From Scandinavium sp036495715 (GTDB lineage: Bacteria > Pseudomonadota > Gammaproteobacteria > Enterobacterales > Enterobacteriaceae): 64,000 bases of DNA. The notes below the pieces were generated by a model. That model did no database searches, was not told where the DNA came from, and worked only from the letters and a program-made list of their open reading frames with translations. Each line of letters opens with the position of its first letter. Within the stretch, counting starts at the first letter, position 1. The stretch spans positions 6,284 to 70,283 of the forward strand of contig DASXML010000080.1 in assembly GCA_036495715.1 (NCBI GenBank), given 5' to 3'. Positions 26,845-36,550 of the stretch are shown in pieces. A program made the translations under genes and the position numbers.

Positions 26845-27036
26845 CTAGAAGTCGCTGTACTCCTGAGCCGGACGCCAGAAACCATCAATAAAATCTTCGA
26901 CCGGAAAACAACCGCCATGACGTAACCGCTGAGCGTCCATTGCGCGTACGCATTGCGGCTCGGTGTTATACACCTCCACCACGAGATCTTCGCAGCCACC
27001 GTCGAGATAACAGATAAACAGAACCAGAGCGAACAT
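26845..27036 (-). CDS. yebW: Small conserved protein YebW
   Basis: A 63-residue protein, MFALVLFICYLDGGCEDLVV... ending FWRPAQEYSDF, the same length and pattern as E. coli YebW. The N-terminus is hydrophobic with cysteines at positions 9, 15 and later. Function is unknown. It is convergent with pphA, and upstream lies a duplicated terminator hairpin. Confidence 0.88.
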   Translation of the reverse strand: MFALVLFICYLDGGCEDLVVEVYNTEPQCVRAMDAQRLRHGGCFPVEDFIDGFWRPAQEYSDF

Positions 27037-27098
27037 CGCGTCTCCACACTCATGAATCATGTGTTAAGTGTAAGAGATATAAGCGAAAGGGGAAATAA

Positions 27099-27117
27099 TT
27101 AACCCGCCGAAGGGCGG
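27099..27117 (-). terminator. Terminator-like hairpin, copy nearer yebW (repeat pair C)
   Basis: TTAACCCGCCGAAGGGCGG recurs exactly at 27241-27259. The minus strand reads CCGCCcttcGGCGGGTTAATTATTT. Confidence 0.7.
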
Positions 27118-27240
27118 ATAACAGTGAAGCTATGCGCTGCGGAGATGAAAATTGAACCTGTGTTAATGTAGGAAAAGAATGCAGTTTTTGGTTTACTCCA
27201 AACAGCAAAAAAACCGTTTTTATGCTGCTTGTCCGCAAAT
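27118..27240 (-). repeat. Segment enclosed by duplicated terminators, yebW/yebV (site C)
   Basis: This 123-bp segment lies between two 19-bp perfect terminator copies. It carries a hairpin CAGCAAAAAAAC / GTTTTTATGCTG (27203-27227, one A-A mismatch, CCG loop) placed just after the yebV terminator in the transcription direction. Layout matches sites A (62.5 kb) and B (46.2 kb), but sequence homology to them is weak. Confidence 0.5.
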
Positions 27241-27259
27241 TTAACCCGCCGAAGGGCGG
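27241..27259 (-). terminator. Terminator of yebV (repeat pair C)
   Basis: A CCCGCC / GGCGGG stem with a CTTC loop is followed on the minus strand by TTAAATTT. It is an exact repeat of 27099-27117. Confidence 0.8.
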
Positions 27260-27271
27260 GTTCCTGGTGGG

Positions 27272-27511
27272 TCAGGCGAGGCGCATGACCCAGGCGTCGG
27301 ACTGACTGTCATAATGTTTGCGGTAGAGGACGGAATGTTCGCCATCGAGAATGGCAGGAACGCTGGTTTCGGCATCCCATGCATCAAGCTGCATGCATAA
27401 ATCAGGATCGGATTTACAGGGAATGCTTAACGTTCGCTCCCCTTGCTGCTCGCCATGCAGCTCGCCGTCGTCAATTTCGAAGGCGCCTATGCGTACGTTG
27501 GTTTTGGTCAT
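27272..27511 (-). CDS. yebV: Small conserved protein YebV (DUF1480)
   Basis: A 79-residue acidic protein, MTKTNVRIGAFEIDDGELHGEQ... ending SQSDAWVMRLA, almost identical in length and pattern to E. coli YebV. No signal or membrane segment is present. Function is unknown. A terminator follows at once. Confidence 0.9.
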   Translation of the reverse strand: MTKTNVRIGAFEIDDGELHGEQQGERTLSIPCKSDPDLCMQLDAWDAETSVPAILDGEHSVLYRKHYDSQSDAWVMRLA

Positions 27512-27625
27512 AATGCTCTCCGGTTGTCTGCGTCATTGTGGTACGACCAGTTAGGTCTTCCCATTTTTCAGCCTAGACAACGGCGAGCATTTTGCCAGTC
27601 AGAACGTGCTTATTTTTGCCGGCCG

Positions 27626-29068
27626 CTACGCTTTGCCGGAGAACAGTTTTCCATCACGGACCAACTCGCGTGGATAGCTGTTCTTCAGACGTGAGCCGAC
27701 TTTTTTGGCAAGCCCCAGCGGATGCCCTTGAAAGGTCACAATAACATCATCACGCGTCGGCGGTACTTCTGGCCATACGTCCCGACCGCGATACCACTCT
27801 TCGGCTTCATTAGGCGTCAGTTCAAAGCGTGAGCTTTTTTCGCCTGCGAGTGCTATCACTGCCTCATGCTGCCAGCGAAAACCTTTATTAAACGTCTCTG
27901 CTAAACGAATACCGATTCGCGAGAAGCGGACTTTGCCAAACAACGGTTCCATTTTTGCCGGGAACAGCCAAATTTCTTTATCGCGCTGCCACAGTTTCAG
28001 AGCGTCGCCCCAAACTAATCCAACGGCTTCTGCGGCCTGAATGACGGCCTGGGACTCGCGGGTTTTCATCGGTGTGAAGGGGAATTTTCCCACTTTGTAT
28101 CCCGGTGTAGGCAGGGCATCAATGGCGGTCGTTTTTTTCAGTCGCGCGACGAAGAAACCTTCACAATCGTAAATCTGCGGGAAGACATGCAGGTAGCCTT
28201 CTGGCGTCAGCGCCAGCCTAGCACCGTCGAAAAGTGAATCGAGCGGGGTGATTTCCACGGCCTCTGGATAACGCGCCAGTAACCATGCCAACACGTCTTC
28301 GTTTTCTTCACGGTTTAGCGTACAGGTGGAATACACCAGCGTGCCGCCTGGGCGTAAGGCGTGAAAAGCGCTGTCGATAAGTTCGCGTTGGGTTTGGGCA
28401 ATTTCACGGTTGCTTTCGGCAGACCAGTTTTTCAGTGCGTCAGGATCTTTACGCACCACACCTTCGCCAGAGCAGGGTGCATCAAGCAAGATGGCGTCGA
28501 AACATTCCGGAAGTGCCGCGCCAAAAACGCGGCCATCAAAATGGGTGAGGGCAACATTGCTGATGCCACAACGGCTGATATTGGCATGCAAGACTTTAAC
28601 GCGACTGGCGGAAAACTCGTTGGCTAAAATCGCCCCTTCGTTGCCCATGCGTGCAGCAATTTGGGTCGTTTTGGAACCTGGAGCTGCGGCGACATCCATC
28701 ACCCGTTGTGGCTGATTATTGTCGGCAAACAGCGCGGTGACGGGCAGCATAGAGCTCGCTTCTTGAATATAAAACAGGCCGCTTAAATGTTCTGCTGTGC
28801 TGCCCAGCGGCACGGCGTCTTCCTCTTCGCGTTCGATCCAGAACCCTTCTTCGCACCATGGCACAGGCGTCAGTTGCCAACCATAAGGCGCAACCCATTG
28901 CAGAAAATCCGGAACCGAAATTTTAAGCGTATTGACGCGGATACTGCGGCGCAGAGGGCGCTGGCAGGCGGCGATGAAGTCGTCGAAGGCGAGGTGAGTC
29001 GGCATTGCCGCACGCATCACATCAAGGAAGGAGTCAGGAAGATAAGCCACTAAGCGCACCAGATTCAT
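27626..29068 (-). CDS. rsmF: 16S rRNA (m5C1407) methyltransferase
   Basis: A 480-residue RsmB/NOL1-type enzyme that methylates C1407 of 16S rRNA. The SAM-binding motif VMDVAAAPGSKTTQIAARM (about residues 120-138) and the catalytic cysteines in DAPCSGEGVVRKD (about 190) and VYSTCTLNREENEDV (about 245) are present. A C-terminal PUA-like region includes RFSRIGIRLAET. It lies 59 bp downstream of letB on the same strand, after a hairpin. Confidence 0.95.
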   Translation of the reverse strand: MNLVRLVAYLPDSFLDVMRAAMPTHLAFDDFIAACQRPLRRSIRVNTLKISVPDFLQWVAPYGWQLTPVPWCEEGFWIEREEEDAVPLGSTAEHLSGLFYIQEASSMLPVTALFADNNQPQRVMDVAAAPGSKTTQIAARMGNEGAILANEFSASRVKVLHANISRCGISNVALTHFDGRVFGAALPECFDAILLDAPCSGEGVVRKDPDALKNWSAESNREIAQTQRELIDSAFHALRPGGTLVYSTCTLNREENEDVLAWLLARYPEAVEITPLDSLFDGARLALTPEGYLHVFPQIYDCEGFFVARLKKTTAIDALPTPGYKVGKFPFTPMKTRESQAVIQAAEAVGLVWGDALKLWQRDKEIWLFPAKMEPLFGKVRFSRIGIRLAETFNKGFRWQHEAVIALAGEKSSRFELTPNEAEEWYRGRDVWPEVPPTRDDVIVTFQGHPLGLAKKVGSRLKNSYPRELVRDGKLFSGKA

Positions 29069-29090
29069 AAACGGGTGCGCAGTTTAGCAC

Positions 29091-29121
29091 AGCGACTCCG
29101 GCTTCTTACACCGGAGTCGCT
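29091..29121 (-). terminator. Hairpin between letB and rsmF
   Basis: AGCGACTCCGG and CCGGAGTCGCT pair perfectly over 11 bp. No long T-run follows on the minus strand, so this may be an attenuator or RNA-processing structure. Confidence 0.6.
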
Positions 29122-29126
29122 CAGGT

Positions 29127-31763
29127 TTAGCGGGGCAGGGCTGTTCCCCAGTCACGCCACTCTTTCGGTTCGGTATCCTGCAACAGGAAATGTTTGCCCG
29201 TTTGCGCTTTAGGCGCGAGTGGCGTTCCCGGTGGCGTGGCAAACGCAATACCGCCGCGAATGAACTGATTGAACGTGCCGGTTTTAATGACACCTCCGAT
29301 AATGCCGAAGTCGAGGTTATAACCGGACGCCAGCCAGAACACCGAGTTATTGCGCACCAGATGCTGATAACGCTGACTGATACGCAGCGCCACCATCACA
29401 CGGTCGGACAGTGAACCTAACTGCAGACCCGTAACGGTACCCACTTCAATGCCACGGAACAGAACCGGTGTGCCAATGCTCAACGACCCGGCTTCTGGGG
29501 CTTCAACAATAATGCTCAAGCCATCGAGATAGCGTGAATCGGTAATGGTGGCTTCCTGTAGCTCAAAGTCACGGCGAGCGTTGCCTCCACGGCCTTGCTC
29601 AACGTTGATATAGGGCTGCAGGATGGTATCCAGATGCTCAACACCGGCGGCCGAAATCTGCGGCGTAACCACCGAGAAGCGAGTGCCACCGCGTGCAAAG
29701 TCTTTGACGTATTCCGGATACAACACCGCTTTTGCCTGCACTTCGTTTTTCGTTGTGATGAGTTCCAGCGACTGAACCTGACCAATATCAATCCCCAGAT
29801 AACGAATTGGCATCCCCGCCGCCAGTTTTCCAGCGTCGAAAGCGTGCAGAGTGATTTGACCTCCGACTGCGCGCGCCGCTGTTTCTGAAGGATAGAGAAT
29901 ACGTTTATCGCCCTTGCGTGCTCCTGCACCCGCGCCGCTCAGATTATCGAAGCTAATGGCACCGCGCAGAGCACGTGAGAGTGGCGCGGCCTGAATCGTC
30001 AGACCGCTGCCGTTCAGTTGCACTTTCGCGCCCCCTTCGGCCCAGAAGATGCTGTTTGGTGTCAGCAAATGGCGGTATTCCGGTTTGATATGCAGCTCTA
30101 TATCGAACGCATTGGCGCGTGGACGCACAGTGATCACTTGCCCGACTTCAAATTTGCGATACAGCACGACGGAACCGGCCTGTACATCAGGCAGCGTATC
30201 GGCGTTGAGCATCAGCGTTGTGGTCGGTAAATCACCCAGGCTGTTTTCCAGCGCCTTTTCCAGATTGGCAAACAGTGGATAGTCCTGCTTCATTGGGCCT
30301 TTTTCACCCGGTAAAATCCGGATCCCGCCGCTTATCCATTCGCTGGCGCTGGCGCCGAGAAACTCTATCCCGTCGAGGCCAACTTTGACGTCAACGCGAC
30401 TGTTGACCACGAATTTGCTGTCACCATGAACAAGGTCACGATATTGCGGATCAATGGCGACGGAGAACGAGACACCTTTGCCGGTGAGCGTGCGCTCCAG
30501 AACCTGACCGATTTTAATGCCGTGCAGGATAATCGGCTGTCCGGCCTCAACGCCATAGGAATCCGGCGCGCTTAACGTAAGTGTGGCGACACCCGGCTCC
30601 TGGAGCAGCGTCTTGTCAGCGGGGACGACCACGAAATGGTTACGTGGTTGACCCTCGCCAGGCACCAGTTCAAACGTACTGCCCGTGAGCAGAGAACTCA
30701 GGTTAGTGTTCTCCAGAGACAACTTCGGATTACGCAGTTCGATACGGGTTTTATCGCGCAGCAGATTCACCACGCTTGGGTCAACGGTCATTTCACCGCT
30801 CACCGCACCGCCTGGATTGAGATCCAGTTTGGTGAGCTGCCCGACTTCCAGTCCCTGATACATCAGGGCCGTTGAGCCTTCTTTAAGACCATTGCCGTCA
30901 GGTAAGTCAAGTTTAACGATGACCCCTCGCTGGCTGTGAGCCAGATCGGCATACAGACCAAATTCATCGTTCTGATCGGCCGCTTTTGAATTTTCCGGCG
31001 AGTCAAAAGCGATTGCGCCGTTCACCAGGGCGGCCAGACTTTCGAGCTGCACTTTTGCGCCGTTCAGCCCGATGTCGGCTTTAATGCCTGAAACGTTCCA
31101 GAAGCGGCTGCCTTTTTTCACTAAGTTGGTGAAGCGGCGGTCAATCAGAATATCAATGGTGACGCCTTGTTTATTGGCGTTGATGGCGTAATCGTAAACA
31201 CGGCCAACCGGGATTTTGCGGAAATAAACCAGCGAACCGCTGTTGAGTGAACCTAAATCCGGTGCGTGCAGGTGAATCATCAACTCGCCATTGTTGAGGC
31301 GATATTTAGGCTGAGTATCCAACGCCGTAAAGTGATCTTTTTGCGCCCCTTTACCGGGCATCATGCCGATATAGTTTCCGCCGACCAGTGCATCAAGGCC
31401 GGACACGCCCGCCAGAGACGCTTTTGGCGTGACGAGCCAGAACTGCGTTTCTTCACGCAGCGCGTCCTTCATATCGCCCTTGATGCTGGCTTTCACCTCA
31501 ATGCGATTGAGGTTTTTTGCCAGGCTGATTTCCTGAACAGTACCCACCTCAACGCCTTGATACCGCACAGGCGTGCGCCCGGGAACAATGCCATCCGCGG
31601 AGATGAAGTCGATGGTCACGGTGGTGCCGCGATCTTCGACGCTGTTCCAGATAAGCCAGCCCGCAATCAGCAGCGCGATAACCGGCAGCAGCCAGAAAGG
31701 GGAAATACGGCGTTTTGTTTTAATTCTCGCTTCAGTCGGTGAAGCGGGCGTTTCCTGACTCAT
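29127..31763 (-). CDS. letB: Envelope-spanning lipid transport protein LetB (YebT, seven MCE domains)
   Basis: An 878-residue MCE protein starting MSQETPASPTEARIKTKRRISPFWLLPVIALLIAGWLIW, with one N-terminal transmembrane anchor (about residues 23-40). The rest contains seven MCE repeats, visible as recurring motifs of the form V-x-Y-x-G-x-x-V-G-x-V, for example VRYQGVEVGTV, LMYQGLEVGQL, VLYRKFEVGQV, IRYLGIDIGQV and VLFRGIEVGTV. LetB forms a stacked-ring tunnel for lipids across the periplasm. It overlaps letA by 32 bp, so coupling is likely. The 14-codon extension to 31805 lies in letA and was excluded. Confidence 0.96.
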   Translation of the reverse strand: MSQETPASPTEARIKTKRRISPFWLLPVIALLIAGWLIWNSVEDRGTTVTIDFISADGIVPGRTPVRYQGVEVGTVQEISLAKNLNRIEVKASIKGDMKDALREETQFWLVTPKASLAGVSGLDALVGGNYIGMMPGKGAQKDHFTALDTQPKYRLNNGELMIHLHAPDLGSLNSGSLVYFRKIPVGRVYDYAINANKQGVTIDILIDRRFTNLVKKGSRFWNVSGIKADIGLNGAKVQLESLAALVNGAIAFDSPENSKAADQNDEFGLYADLAHSQRGVIVKLDLPDGNGLKEGSTALMYQGLEVGQLTKLDLNPGGAVSGEMTVDPSVVNLLRDKTRIELRNPKLSLENTNLSSLLTGSTFELVPGEGQPRNHFVVVPADKTLLQEPGVATLTLSAPDSYGVEAGQPIILHGIKIGQVLERTLTGKGVSFSVAIDPQYRDLVHGDSKFVVNSRVDVKVGLDGIEFLGASASEWISGGIRILPGEKGPMKQDYPLFANLEKALENSLGDLPTTTLMLNADTLPDVQAGSVVLYRKFEVGQVITVRPRANAFDIELHIKPEYRHLLTPNSIFWAEGGAKVQLNGSGLTIQAAPLSRALRGAISFDNLSGAGAGARKGDKRILYPSETAARAVGGQITLHAFDAGKLAAGMPIRYLGIDIGQVQSLELITTKNEVQAKAVLYPEYVKDFARGGTRFSVVTPQISAAGVEHLDTILQPYINVEQGRGGNARRDFELQEATITDSRYLDGLSIIVEAPEAGSLSIGTPVLFRGIEVGTVTGLQLGSLSDRVMVALRISQRYQHLVRNNSVFWLASGYNLDFGIIGGVIKTGTFNQFIRGGIAFATPPGTPLAPKAQTGKHFLLQDTEPKEWRDWGTALPR

Positions 31764-33015
31764 GTGCATCCCAAAGTAAGCGGCTGTCCAGCCATTCAAC
31801 AGCAAGAATAGTCAATATTACCGCAGCGCCGAAATAAAACGCAGCGGGTCCCATTGTAAAAGCCAATAGCTGATCGCGATTGATAAGCGACATCATTAGC
31901 GAGATGACGAACAAATCAAGCATCGACCAACGCCCAATCCAGGTGACGAAGCGCAGCAGCAGAATTCGGGTTCTGAGCCCTTGTTCGCATTTGAAATGAA
32001 TCGACACCAGCAAGGTAAATAGCACCAGCACTTTCGTAAACGGTACCAAAATACTGGCAATAAAGACCACTGCGGCGATGGGAATATTGCTATTCGCGAG
32101 CGACATAATGCCTGAAAGGATAGTGTCTTCCTGACGAGCACCGTTCACATAGATAATCGAAATCGGCAGAAGGTTCGCCGGAATGAGAAGAATTATTGAG
32201 GCAATCAGCGCCGCCCAACTTTTTTGCAGGCTCAAAGCGCGTCGATGACGTAACGGAATATGGCAGCGGCGACAGCGCCCACGGGGATCGGAGAATCCAG
32301 TGTGATGGCAGCCGAGACATACCTGCAAACCCGGGTCCGGACGCTGAGCAGGGCGATGTGGGTAAAAACGATCCCACAGCTGTTCCACATTCAGGTGGAT
32401 TAACGTCAGGATGCTCAACAGCACTAATGAGATAAAGGCAATTAAGCCGATCCCTGGCTGGAGAAACGCATAATCCTGAACCTTAATAGAGGCAACACCG
32501 ACCCCGACCAGGTAGATATCAAGCATCACCCACTCTTTGAGCCGTTCAAGCATCAACAGTACCGGGCGTAAATTCATGCCGAGAATATTACCGAGCCATA
32601 AATAGGCGATGGCAATAACAAGCACCAGCGGCGCGCCGACGCTACAGAACAGCACCATCGCCGCGGGGATCGGGTCACCCTGATCGGTCATTTGCCAGAT
32701 GCCTTGCAGCAGGTTGGCATCAATACGAACGCCAAGCAGATGCAGGCGTAACAGCGGTTCGCTCCACGCAAAAGGCATCAGCAGCATCATGGTTACCGCC
32801 ATTGCCGCGAGGCGAGTCAGCGACCAGTCGCGGCCATCGCGGATTTTTGCATCACAGCGAGGGCAATATGCGCTTTGAGATGCTTTCACCACCGGCAGGC
32901 TAAATAGCGTGTCGCATTGTGGACAACGATGGTATTCCGGGGGTGCCAGCGGCTGGCTAATCGTATGGACGGTGATCTTTTTGCCCGGCGAAATTTTAGA
33001 AGCTCTTAGTGCCAT
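31732..33015 (-). CDS. letA: LetA (YebS), inner-membrane lipid transport component
   Basis: A 427-residue PqiA-family membrane protein. Two zinc-ribbon-like modules are visible: CPQCDTLF...CPRCDAKI (about residues 32-60) and CLGCHHTG...CRRCHIP (about 232-255). Each is followed by hydrophobic bundles of about four membrane segments. It works with LetB to move lipids between inner and outer membranes. It is divergent from msrC and precedes letB with overlap. Confidence 0.94.
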   Translation of the reverse strand: MALRASKISPGKKITVHTISQPLAPPEYHRCPQCDTLFSLPVVKASQSAYCPRCDAKIRDGRDWSLTRLAAMAVTMMLLMPFAWSEPLLRLHLLGVRIDANLLQGIWQMTDQGDPIPAAMVLFCSVGAPLVLVIAIAYLWLGNILGMNLRPVLLMLERLKEWVMLDIYLVGVGVASIKVQDYAFLQPGIGLIAFISLVLLSILTLIHLNVEQLWDRFYPHRPAQRPDPGLQVCLGCHHTGFSDPRGRCRRCHIPLRHRRALSLQKSWAALIASIILLIPANLLPISIIYVNGARQEDTILSGIMSLANSNIPIAAVVFIASILVPFTKVLVLFTLLVSIHFKCEQGLRTRILLLRFVTWIGRWSMLDLFVISLMMSLINRDQLLAFTMGPAAFYFGAAVILTILAVEWLDSRLLWDAHESGNARFTD

Positions 33016-33158
33016 TTATTCGCTTTTGAAATGAATGTATAACTCTATCTTAACCTATGAAGCGATTCATCTTGAGCCCAAGCGCATTTAATGCTTATTT
33101 TAGTAGGCTATGCGTCGGCGATGACCGACTTTGAAGACTTACAATAAGCGATTGAATA

Positions 33159-33656
33159 ATGAGCAAATCAGAGTTTTACGCGGATCTTAACCGCGATTTT
33201 CAGGCATTAATGGCAGGTGAAACCAGTTTTTTAGCCACACTCTCTAATACCAGCGCGTTGCTGTTTGAGCGTCTGGCTGATGTTAACTGGGCAGGTTTTT
33301 ATCTCCTTGAAGGCGATACGCTGGTTTTAGCCCCATTCCAGGGGAAAATTGCCTGCGTACGTATTCCGGTAGGTCGAGGCGTTTGTGGTACCGCAGTGTC
33401 ACAAAATCGTGTGCAGCGCGTAGAAGATGTGCATGCTTTTGATGGTCACATTGCGTGTGATGCCGCTAGCAACGCCGAAATTGTATTTCCATTGGTGGTA
33501 AATGGAAAAATTATCGGCGTGCTGGATATCGACAGCCCGGCGTATTCCCGCTTCACGTCTGAGGATGAGCAAGGGTTGCGTGAGCTGGTGGGTCACCTCG
33601 AACAGCGGCTTGCGGCAACCGATTATCATAAATTCTTTCAGCCTGTCGCAGGATAA
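33159..33656 (+). CDS. msrC: Free methionine-(R)-sulfoxide reductase
   Basis: A 165-residue single GAF-domain enzyme. The expected catalytic cysteines are present in KIACVRIPVGRGVCGTAVSQN (about residues 66-86) and HIACDAASNAEIVFP (about 105). It reduces free Met-R-O using thioredoxin. The gene starts MSKSEFYADLNRDFQALMAGE and is followed 97 bp later by proQ. Confidence 0.94.
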   Translation: MSKSEFYADLNRDFQALMAGETSFLATLSNTSALLFERLADVNWAGFYLLEGDTLVLAPFQGKIACVRIPVGRGVCGTAVSQNRVQRVEDVHAFDGHIACDAASNAEIVFPLVVNGKIIGVLDIDSPAYSRFTSEDEQGLRELVGHLEQRLAATDYHKFFQPVAG

Positions 33657-33753
33657 TCAACGGATAACGTAGCATTTACCGATGACGTCATTATAATGAC
33701 GCCTGTTCATGCCCGCGGTATGTTGGCTACGTCCGTTGTAATCAGGAAATTTC

Positions 33754-34446
33754 ATGGAAAATCAACCTAAGTTGAATAGCAGTAAAGAAGTTATCGCATT
33801 TTTGGCCGAACGATTCCCTCAGTGTTTCAGTGCTGAAGGTGAAGCGCGCCCACTGAAAATTGGTATTTTTCAGGATCTGGTGACGCGTGTTGAAGGTGAA
33901 ATGAACCTCAGCAAAACCCAGCTTCGTTCCGCTTTACGTCTTTATACTTCCAGCTGGCGCTATCTGTACGGCATCAAAGCGGGCGCAACCCGTGTCGATC
34001 TCGACGGTAACCCGTGCGGCGAGCTGGATGAGCAGCATGTGACGCATGCGCGCCAACAGCTTGAAGAAGCGAAGGCTCGAGTGCAGGCACAGCGTGCAGA
34101 ACAGCAGGCGAAAAAACGCGAAGCGGCGATTGCAGCGGGTGAGCCCGTTGATGCGCCGCGCCGTGAGCGCAAACCGCGTCCGGCAGCACCACGCAAAGAG
34201 GCTGGCGATCGTAAGCCACGCCCTGCGGCTAAGCCGGTAGCGGCGAAAGCGCCACGCCCGGAACGCGAAGAGCGTCATACCCCGGTATCAAACATCTCCG
34301 AGCTGAGCGTAGGCCAGTCTCTGAAGGTGAAAGCGGGTAACAACGCAATGGACGCCACTGTACTGGAAATCACGAAAGATGGCGTTCGTGTACAGCTGAC
34401 TTCTGGTATGTCAATGATTGTACGCGCAGAACATTTAGTGTTCTGA
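33754..34446 (+). CDS. proQ: RNA chaperone ProQ
   Basis: A 230-residue RNA-binding protein. The N-terminal FinO domain (about residues 1-120) includes FPQCFSAEGEARPLKIGIFQDL and LRLYTSSWRYLYGI. A basic Pro/Ala/Arg linker (about 120-175) and a C-terminal Tudor-like domain (VGQSLKVKAGNNAMDATVLEI) follow. ProQ binds structured sRNAs and 3' ends. prc starts 20 bp after the stop, as in E. coli, and is likely cotranscribed. Confidence 0.96.
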   Translation: MENQPKLNSSKEVIAFLAERFPQCFSAEGEARPLKIGIFQDLVTRVEGEMNLSKTQLRSALRLYTSSWRYLYGIKAGATRVDLDGNPCGELDEQHVTHARQQLEEAKARVQAQRAEQQAKKREAAIAAGEPVDAPRRERKPRPAAPRKEAGDRKPRPAAKPVAAKAPRPEREERHTPVSNISELSVGQSLKVKAGNNAMDATVLEITKDGVRVQLTSGMSMIVRAEHLVF

Positions 34447-34465
34447 AACGGAGGCCGGGCCTGGC

Positions 34466-36514
34466 ATGAACAAACTCTTTAAGGTCACCGCGCTCGCTGG
34501 CATGCTATTAATGGCAGGCCAGTCGTTCGCCGTGGACGATATTACCCGTGCTGACCAGATTCCTGTCCTTAAGGAAGAAGCGCAGCACGCAACGGTAAGC
34601 GAGCGTGTCACGTCTCGCTTCACCCGTTCTCATTATCGCCAGTTCGATCTCGACAACGCGTTCTCGGCGAAAATCTTCGACCGCTATCTAAACCTGCTGG
34701 ACTACAGCCATAACGTGCTGCTGGCCAGTGATGTTTCCCAGTATGATTCGCGTAAATCGCAGGTCGGTGACGAACTGCGCAGCGGCAAACTGGATGTTTT
34801 TTACGACCTTTTCAATCTGGCACAAAAACGTCGCTTTGAGCGCTATCAGTACGCACTTAAAGTCCTTGAGCGTCCGATGGATTTTACCGGCAGCGACACC
34901 TTCAATCTTGACCGCAGCAAAGCGCCGTGGCCAAAAGATGAAGCCGAACTGAATGCATTGTGGGATGGCAAAGTCAAATATGACGAGTTGAGCCTCAAGC
35001 TTGCCGGTAAAGACGATAAAGAAATTCGTGAAACGCTGACCCGTCGTTATAAGTTCGCTATTCGCCGTCTGACGCAGACTAACAGCGAAGATGTGTTCTC
35101 CCTGGCGATGACCGCGTTCGCGCACGAAATCGACCCACATACCAACTATCTTTCCCCGCGTAACACCGAGCAGTTCAACACTGAAATGAGCCTTTCTCTG
35201 GAAGGTATCGGTGCGGTTCTGCAGATGGATGAAGACTACACCGTGATTAATTCCATGGTAGCAGGCGGTCCAGCGGCGAAGAGCAAAGCGATCAGCGTTG
35301 GCGATCGTATTGTTGGCGTGGGCCAAACCGGTAAAGGCATGGTTGATGTTATCGGCTGGCGTCTTGATGACGTCGTTGCGCTGATTAAAGGACCGAAGGG
35401 CAGCAAAGTGCGCCTTGAGATCCTGCCTGCCGGTAAAGGTACGAAAACCCGCATCGTTACGCTGACGCGCGAGCGCATTCGCCTCGAAGACCGCGCAGTG
35501 AAGATGTCGGTGAAAAATGTCGGCAAAGAAAAAGTGGGTGTGCTGGATATCCCAGGTTTCTATGTGGGCCTCACCGATGACGTGAAGGTACAACTACAGA
35601 AACTGGAAAAACAGAACGTCACCAGCATCGTTATTGATTTGCGTAGCAATGGCGGCGGTGCATTAACAGAAGCCGTATCGCTTTCTGGTCTGTTTATCCC
35701 GTCGGGCCCGGCAGTGCAGGTGCGTGATAATAACGGCAAAGTGCGTCAGGACAGCGACACCGATGGCGTTGTTTATTACAAAGGCCCGCTGGTAGTGCTT
35801 GTTGACCGCTTTAGTGCTTCAGCGTCCGAAATCTTCGCGGCGGCGATGCAAGATTACGGTCGCGCGCTGATTGTCGGGGAACCGACCTTTGGTAAAGGCA
35901 CCGTGCAGCAGTACCGTTCGCTGAATCGCATCTACGATCAGATGCTGCGTCCGGAATGGCCAGCGCTGGGTTCTGTGCAGTACACCATTCAGAAGTTCTA
36001 CCGCATCAACGGCGGCAGCACTCAGCGTAAAGGTGTGACGCCAGATATCATGATGCCTACAGGCAGTGAAGAAACGGAAACCGGTGAGAAGTTTGAAGAC
36101 AACGCCCTGCCGTGGGACAGCATCAGTGCTGCAACCTACGACAAAACAGGCGATCTGACCCCGTTTGGTCCTGAACTGCTGAAAATGCATACTGACCGTA
36201 TCGCGAAGGATCCTGAGTTCCAGTACATCGCCAAAGATATTGCACGTTTCAATGCGCTGAAAGAGCGCCGCAATATCGCTTCTCTGAATTACGCACAGCG
36301 TGAGAAAGAGAATGAGGAAGATGACGCAACGCGTCTGGCGCGGATTAACGATCGCTATAAGCGTGAAGGTAAGCCGCCGCTGAAAAAACTCGACGATTTG
36401 CCTAAGGATTATCAGGAACCCGATCCGTATCTGGACGAAACTGTCCATATCGCTAACGACCTGGCGAGTATGGAAAAGGATAAGCCGTCGGCGATGCAAG
36501 CTGCGAGCAAATAA
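34466..36514 (+). CDS. prc: Tail-specific periplasmic protease Prc (Tsp)
   Basis: A 682-residue S41 peptidase with a signal peptide (MNKLFKVTALAGMLLMAGQSFA, cleavage about residue 22). A PDZ domain (GIGAVLQMDEDYTVINSMVAGGPAAK, about residues 245-275) precedes the peptidase core, with DLRSNGGGALTEAV (about 393), the nucleophile in FSASASEIFAA (about 452) and the general-base Lys in GEPTFGKGTVQ (about 477). It degrades proteins with nonpolar C-termini and processes FtsI and MepS. A terminator follows. Confidence 0.96.
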   Translation: MNKLFKVTALAGMLLMAGQSFAVDDITRADQIPVLKEEAQHATVSERVTSRFTRSHYRQFDLDNAFSAKIFDRYLNLLDYSHNVLLASDVSQYDSRKSQVGDELRSGKLDVFYDLFNLAQKRRFERYQYALKVLERPMDFTGSDTFNLDRSKAPWPKDEAELNALWDGKVKYDELSLKLAGKDDKEIRETLTRRYKFAIRRLTQTNSEDVFSLAMTAFAHEIDPHTNYLSPRNTEQFNTEMSLSLEGIGAVLQMDEDYTVINSMVAGGPAAKSKAISVGDRIVGVGQTGKGMVDVIGWRLDDVVALIKGPKGSKVRLEILPAGKGTKTRIVTLTRERIRLEDRAVKMSVKNVGKEKVGVLDIPGFYVGLTDDVKVQLQKLEKQNVTSIVIDLRSNGGGALTEAVSLSGLFIPSGPAVQVRDNNGKVRQDSDTDGVVYYKGPLVVLVDRFSASASEIFAAAMQDYGRALIVGEPTFGKGTVQQYRSLNRIYDQMLRPEWPALGSVQYTIQKFYRINGGSTQRKGVTPDIMMPTGSEETETGEKFEDNALPWDSISAATYDKTGDLTPFGPELLKMHTDRIAKDPEFQYIAKDIARFNALKERRNIASLNYAQREKENEEDDATRLARINDRYKREGKPPLKKLDDLPKDYQEPDPYLDETVHIANDLASMEKDKPSAMQAASK

Positions 36515-36519
36515 CCTCC

Positions 36520-36550
36520 AACAGGCACAAGAAATTGTGCCTGTTTTTTT
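36520..36550 (+). terminator. Terminator of prc
   Basis: AACAGGCACAA and TTGTGCCTGTT form a perfect stem with a GAAA loop and seven Ts. Confidence 0.93.
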
